DNA of 64,000 nucleotides from the NCBI RefSeq assembly GCF_040096355.1, contig NZ_JBBMEX010000003.1, positions 1 to 64,000 on the forward strand, read 5' to 3'. Of this stretch, positions 60,342 to 64,000 are shown piece by piece; position 1 is the stretch's first letter; each line of letters starts with the position of its first letter. The stretch is from Maccoyibacter intestinihominis (lineage in GTDB: Bacteria > Bacillota > Clostridia > Lachnospirales > Lachnospiraceae). The position numbers and the translations under genes were made by a program. Under the pieces are notes generated by a model, which searched no databases, had not been told where the DNA came from, and saw only the letters and a program-made list of their open reading frames with translations.

Positions 60342-60776
60342 TCACTCTTCCTCTATACACAGGGAAACATCTTTTTTCACATCTGCCAGAGTCATTCCCG
60401 CAAGTTTGTCCTCCATCGCCTTCTGCACCTGCAATAATCTGCCATCCAACACACGGTGAATATTTCTTCCTACCGGACAATTTGAATTTGGGTTCTCATG
60501 AAAATGAAACAGCTCCTCATCCGGAGTACATTCGACTGCCTTATAGATATCAAGAAATGTAATCTGATCAAGCGGTCTGGTAATGGTGACTCCACCTGTT
60601 CCTCTTGAAACTTTAATTAAACCTGCTGCTTTTAACTGCTGCAACAGCTTTCGTATAATCACCGGATTCGTACCTATACTGGCTGCCATAAAATCACTTG
60701 TCATCTTCTGGTCTGAAAATGTATCTATACAGGCAAACATATGAATTGCCATAGTAAATCTACTGGAAATCTGCAT
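60342..60776 (-). CDS. Rrf2-family transcriptional regulator
   Basis: 144 aa. Winged helix QISSRFTMAIHMFACIDTF ... MTSDFMAASIGTNPVIIRKLLQQLKAAGLIKVSRGTGGV, the Rrf2 pattern. Only one cysteine pair region (CTPDEELF, NCPVG) is present, so an Fe-S cluster like IscR/NsrR is uncertain. I start at 60776, with AGAGGTG 7 nt upstream. The gene lies between two promoters carrying the same TGTAA-N9-TTACA sites and is probably the regulator of both. Confidence 0.9.
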   Translation of the reverse strand: MQISSRFTMAIHMFACIDTFSDQKMTSDFMAASIGTNPVIIRKLLQQLKAAGLIKVSRGTGGVTITRPLDQITFLDIYKAVECTPDEELFHFHENPNSNCPVGRNIHRVLDGRLLQVQKAMEDKLAGMTLADVKKDVSLCIEEE

Positions 60777-60801
60777 TTTTTTACACCTCTTTTTCGTATT
60801 C

Positions 60802-60830
60802 ATCATATCAGAAATCCGTTGTAATTTCAA
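60802..60830 (-). promoter_or_regulatory. Promoter of the Rrf2 gene
   Basis: Minus strand TTGAAA (60825-60830), 17-bp spacer, TATGAT (60802-60807). The -35 box lies entirely within operator copy 3. Confidence 0.7.
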
Positions 60831-60838
60831 CGGTTACA
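60820..60838. promoter_or_regulatory. Rrf2-type operator, copy 3 (autoregulation)
   Basis: TGTAA-TTTCAACGG-TTACA, same arms and spacing as copies 1 and 2; its end overlaps the stop codon of the CNNM gene. Confidence 0.72.
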
Positions 60839-62129
60839 GTTTATAGGTCAGCAGGGTATCTGTAATTCTATGATTTTTTACGGTATTCACTTTTACGCTC
60901 GCTTTTTCCCCAATCTCACATTCAAATTGCTCCCCATCATTTGGGATTCTCCCGATCACACTGCATAAAAAACCACCATAGGTCTCATATTCCCTGAACG
61001 GAATATCCAGTTGCAGAGACTCCGCGACTTTTTCCAGACTCGCAGAACCGGAAATTTTCCACTGATTCTCACCTATCTGTTCTATATCCGGTGCACTGTT
61101 CTCCTCTTCCTCATCAATTTCTCCGACCAGTTCTTCTATCAGGTCATGCAATGTAATAATTCCGGTCACACCACCGTACTCGTCTATGACAACTGCAAAA
61201 TATTGTTTCTGCTGCTTCATGTTGCGAAGCAGGACATCTGCTCTCATTGTCTCCGGAACAAAGTATGGTGCATCCGCATCATATTCTAAAATCTGGTATT
61301 TGTCTTTTTCTTTTCTCCGAAAAAAATCTTTCACATCAAGGATTCCAATAATCTCATCTTTTGTTTCCTCACAAATCGGATAAAAAGAATGACGGCTTTC
61401 AAAAAATACTTTTTCCCATTCCTCCACTGTATCTTCTATTTCCAGACAGACGATATCCATCCGGTGTGTACAGATCTGCCCTATCAGAATATCATCCAGT
61501 TTAAAAACATTCTGAATCATCTGCTGTTCTTCATTTTTGATAACTCCCTGCTCATTCCCGACCTCAAGCATCATACGGATTTCCTCTTCTGATACCCGTT
61601 CCTCCTCCTCTTCCGGATTCAGACCGATTCGTTTTAAGATAAAATTAGTAGATACTGTCAAAAGGGCTACCAGTGGTGCAAATATTTTCGCAACCACATA
61701 CAACATTCCTGACATTCCAAGTGACAGTGCCTCTGATTTTTTCATGGCGATTCGCTTTGGAACAAGTTCTCCGAATACTAAGCTGAAATAGGATAAAATC
61801 AGTGTGATGACAACTAATGCTACATTTTTCAGTACCTTCGGCGAAACCGGAACACCGGCAGCCGTCAGGGCTGCTACTAACGGTGCTGAAAAGTTATCCG
61901 CTGCAAACGCACTGCCCAGTAACCCCGCAAGGGTAATTGCGACCTGAATCGTAGCCAGAAAACGTGCTGGCTGTTTTGTTAAGGACATCAGTCTTTCGGC
62001 TCTTACGTCCCCATTCTTTGCTTCCTGTTTTAATTTCGTTTCGTTTAAGGAAATCACTGCGATTTCCGCACTTGCAAATACTGCATTTAATGTAATTAAG
62101 ATAATTTGTAATAGAAATGCCCCGAGCAT
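60834..62129 (-). CDS. CNNM/CorC-family hemolysin-like transporter
   Basis: 431-aa membrane protein: DUF21 domain with four helices (about 1-190, LLQIILITLNAVFASAEIAVISLNETKLKQEA), then a CBS pair (about 200-320) and a CorC_HlyC domain. Homologues take part in Mg2+ or Co2+ transport. I start at 62129: its Shine-Dalgarno GGAGG is inside the preceding ATGGAGG. Full length. Confidence 0.9.
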   Translation of the reverse strand: MLGAFLLQIILITLNAVFASAEIAVISLNETKLKQEAKNGDVRAERLMSLTKQPARFLATIQVAITLAGLLGSAFAADNFSAPLVAALTAAGVPVSPKVLKNVALVVITLILSYFSLVFGELVPKRIAMKKSEALSLGMSGMLYVVAKIFAPLVALLTVSTNFILKRIGLNPEEEEERVSEEEIRMMLEVGNEQGVIKNEEQQMIQNVFKLDDILIGQICTHRMDIVCLEIEDTVEEWEKVFFESRHSFYPICEETKDEIIGILDVKDFFRRKEKDKYQILEYDADAPYFVPETMRADVLLRNMKQQKQYFAVVIDEYGGVTGIITLHDLIEELVGEIDEEEENSAPDIEQIGENQWKISGSASLEKVAESLQLDIPFREYETYGGFLCSVIGRIPNDGEQFECEIGEKASVKVNTVKNHRITDTLLTYKL

Positions 62130-62329
62130 TTTTTCCTCCATATATACTATTTTTACATAAATAAAAGACACCGTCTGTAGTTGCTTTACAAACGCCGCCT
62201 ATTCTATGAGTTTTTCTGATATTTGCTGATATGTATCTATGTTAATCTCACCTCTTTCTGTCTGAATGAGTAGAAAATAACATCTTTTTTGTTTTTCATC
62301 AAGTCTCTTTGTAATATCTTAACCTTATA

Positions 62330-62920
62330 TTAGCGCAGTTTTCCCTTGATCCTCTGCAATGCATTATCTATGGATTTCGGGGATTTATCCATGATCTGTG
62401 CCACCTGATGATAGTCTAACCCCTGTAGTGTCAGGGCTAAGACTTCTTTTTCCATTTTGCTGAGACACTTCTCAATTTTTTTCTGAAATGCTTCTACATT
62501 CTCCTGATCGATGACCATATCTTCCGGGTTTCCGTTCGTCAAAGACTGCAGTACCTCCGTCAACGGGATCTGACCGTCATTGTCCGGCTCTTCATCCAGC
62601 GAAACATAGGAGTTCAAAGGTGCATGTTTTTTCCGCTGTGAAGCCTCCATCGCGGTATACATCTGCCTACTGATACAAATTTCCGCAAAGTGATAAAAGG
62701 AGGAATCTTTCTCCTCCTGATAATCCCGTATGGCTTTAAAAAGTCCGATCATGCCCTCCTGTATCAGATCGTCATTATCCGCTCCGATCAAAAACAGTGC
62801 TTTGGCTTTTTTTCTGACTAAATTCTTATATTTGACCATCAGATAGTCTATCACTTTTTTATCCCCATTGTGCATCCTGCGTAACAGTTCCTCATCGGTT
62901 TTCCGATTGTATGAATCCAT
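62330..62920 (-). CDS. sigH: RNA polymerase sigma factor SigH (sporulation)
   Basis: 196-aa sigma-70 family factor of the sigma-H type. Region 2: ADNDDLIQEGMIGLFKAIRDYQ and SFYHFAEICISRQMYTAMEASQRKKHAPLNSYVSL, with the SigH signature; region 4: LSKMEKEVLALTLQGLDYHQVAQIMDKSPKSIDNALQRIKGKL. Sigma-H drives early sporulation and post-exponential genes in Firmicutes. It lies beside rlmB and mini-RNase III, the order common in Bacillus and Clostridium. Confidence 0.93.
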   Translation of the reverse strand: MDSYNRKTDEELLRRMHNGDKKVIDYLMVKYKNLVRKKAKALFLIGADNDDLIQEGMIGLFKAIRDYQEEKDSSFYHFAEICISRQMYTAMEASQRKKHAPLNSYVSLDEEPDNDGQIPLTEVLQSLTNGNPEDMVIDQENVEAFQKKIEKCLSKMEKEVLALTLQGLDYHQVAQIMDKSPKSIDNALQRIKGKLR

Positions 62921-62952
62921 TCTTTTCCTGCCTCATTTCGTTGATGCCTTCC

Positions 62953-63708
62953 CTATGACATCCGCTGTCTTACAATTTCAAATGCCAGCACTCCGGCTGC
63001 CACAGATGCATTCAGGGAATCGATCTCGCCCTTCATTGGAATTGATGCAATAAAATCGCAATGCTCCTTTACCAGCTTTGAGATGCCTTCCCCTTCATTT
63101 CCAATGACTAACCCTATCGGTCCTTTTAGGTCCAGATCATACATGGTTTCGCCACCCATATCTGCACCTACAAACCAGATGCCTTTTTCCTTTAACTCTT
63201 CCATCGTCTGCTTTAAATTTGTCACCTTTGCAACCGGTGTATAGTTGAGTGCACCGGCAGAAGTCTTTGCTACGATCGCAGTCAGACCCACGGCACGACG
63301 TTTTGGGATGATAACTCCATGTGCTCCCGCTAAATTAGCCGTACGGATGATCGCACCTAAGTTGTGCGGATCTTCAATCCCGTCTAATAAGATCACAAAC
63401 GGCGGCTCACCTTTTTCCTCTGCCTTTGCTAAAATTTCCTCTACGGTAGCATATTCATAAGCTGCTGCCATGGCAATGACACCCTGATGCTTTTTTGTCT
63501 CGGAGAGCTGGTCTAAACGTTCTCTTTCCACATAGTTGACCACGGTGTCATGCTTTTTTGCCTCTCTTAAGATCGTTCTGACCGGGCCATCCATGCAGCC
63601 GTCTAAGACAAAGAGCTTGTCTATCGGTTTCCCGGAACGAAATGCCTCTAACACGGCATTTCGTCCCTCTATCTTCAATGCTTCTAATTCTATATGTTCG
63701 CTTTTCAA
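62953..63708 (-). CDS. rlmB: 23S rRNA (guanosine-2'-O)-methyltransferase RlmB
   Basis: 251-aa SPOUT methyltransferase. N-terminal substrate domain (about 1-75), then VILLDGIEDPHNLGAIIRTANLAGAHGVIIPKRRA, and the knot motifs GLVIGNEGEGISKLV and SIPMKGEIDSLNASVAAGV. Methylates G2251-equivalent of 23S rRNA. The ATG overlaps the upstream mini-RNase III gene stop by 4 bp. Confidence 0.94.
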   Translation of the reverse strand: MKSEHIELEALKIEGRNAVLEAFRSGKPIDKLFVLDGCMDGPVRTILREAKKHDTVVNYVERERLDQLSETKKHQGVIAMAAAYEYATVEEILAKAEEKGEPPFVILLDGIEDPHNLGAIIRTANLAGAHGVIIPKRRAVGLTAIVAKTSAGALNYTPVAKVTNLKQTMEELKEKGIWFVGADMGGETMYDLDLKGPIGLVIGNEGEGISKLVKEHCDFIASIPMKGEIDSLNASVAAGVLAFEIVRQRMS

Positions 63709-64000
63709 AATGTCTGTTCCTTTCCTTCTTCCTCTTCGCCTAATGCAATTTTTATCAGTTCTACCATACGTTCAAATTCATCTTTTAGATAAAGATAACC
63801 CATCAATGCCTCAAATCCGGTTGCCTTCCGGTAATCTGTCATGGTCGCATTTTTTGCCATGGTCGGAGATTTGGCATTTCTTCCCCTGCGGTAAATGTCC
63901 GTTTCCTCCTCACTCAGATACGGAAGCAGCAGATCTATCATCTCGGACTGTGCCTGTGCGCGGACCAGTTTGCTGGTCTCCTGATGCAGTCTGGAGGCTT
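63705..64000 (-). CDS. mrnC: Mini-ribonuclease III MrnC (5' end outside the window)
   Basis: Partial: 98 codons are visible, with the start beyond the window edge. LHQETSKLVRAQAQSEMIDLLLPYLSEEETDIYRRGRNAKSPTMAKNATMTDYRKATGFEALMGYLYLK matches mini-III, a dsRNA RNase III lacking the dsRBD that matures 23S rRNA. A Met at 63941 is internal, since the family sequence continues upstream of it. Followed by rlmB with ATGA overlap. Confidence 0.9.
   Translation of the reverse strand, partial: ASRLHQETSKLVRAQAQSEMIDLLLPYLSEEETDIYRRGRNAKSPTMAKNATMTDYRKATGFEALMGYLYLKDEFERMVELIKIALGEEEEGKEQTF

Noticed and set aside
1..64000. CRISPR arrays or insertion sequences
   Set aside because: No regularly spaced repeats and no transposase or integrase frame were seen on either strand.

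Overview
The window is a chromosomal segment of a low-to-mid GC Gram-positive anaerobe, most likely a Lachnospiraceae-type clostridium. Supporting genes are a trimeric NAD-linked [FeFe]-hydrogenase (HydABC), rubrerythrin, AddAB, sporulation sigma-H beside rlmB and mini-RNase III, a HrcA/CIRCE-controlled htpG, and a PurO-type IMP cyclohydrolase paired with a stand-alone AICAR transformylase. I could not settle genus from sequence alone. Nearly all genes lie on the minus strand; the plus strand carries only htpG, a GH25 lysozyme, one small unknown gene, a lytic transglycosylase and tRNA-Thr.

Layout. 0.2-4.7 kb: hydCBA operon, with a Rex-like operator between its -35 and -10 and two tandem copies of a short leader element, each encoding an 8-codon upstream ORF; a divergent CIRCE promoter drives htpG (4.7-6.8 kb). 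6.9-8.4 kb: AbiEi/AbiEii abortive-infection toxin-antitoxin. 8.9-24 kb: housekeeping genes (PpiC lipoprotein, FAD oxidoreductase, maf, addAB, rubrerythrin, dus, MATE pump). 24-27.3 kb: AT-rich accessory patch with a RelE/ParE toxin-antitoxin pair, a GNAT enzyme, an AAA/DUF4143 gene broken by several internal deletions, a small membrane protein and an orphan antitoxin with only the first 13 codons of its toxin left.

27.5-33.4 kb holds the most unusual locus: a MacAB-like exporter, then an exported Ig/SH3b protein ending in a 59-residue tail with 17 cysteines, then a radical SAM/SPASM enzyme. A terminator-like hairpin separates the last two, and two identical-architecture palindromes flank the promoter. 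This resembles a RiPP precursor and maturase, but the putative precursor is a large cell-surface scaffold. 33.6-45 kb: methyltransferase, split purine genes, HAD phosphatase, UPF0210/ACT pair, WalJ-like hydrolase, long FtsA-like ATPase, coaE, polA. 45-53.4 kb: aminopeptidase P, thioesterase, YhgE/Pip membrane protein, and a MoxR/VWA/leucine-rich-repeat cluster.

53.5-54.1 kb has no protein gene but contains a strong plus-strand terminator and a 239-bp inverted-repeat element with two A(C/T)GGAC hexaloop hairpins, next to tRNA-Leu. 54.4-57.5 kb: TrmB-lysA-type operon, transglycosylase, tRNA-Thr. 57.6-60.8 kb: Zn-macrodomain and class-M sirtuin genes in an operon with a PPOX flavoprotein and a broken PPOX-ferredoxin gene, next to an Rrf2 regulator; three matching TGTAA-N9-TTACA sites sit on both promoters and suggest one Rrf2 regulon. 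The window ends with a CNNM/CorC protein, sigH, rlmB and a mini-RNase III gene cut by the window edge.
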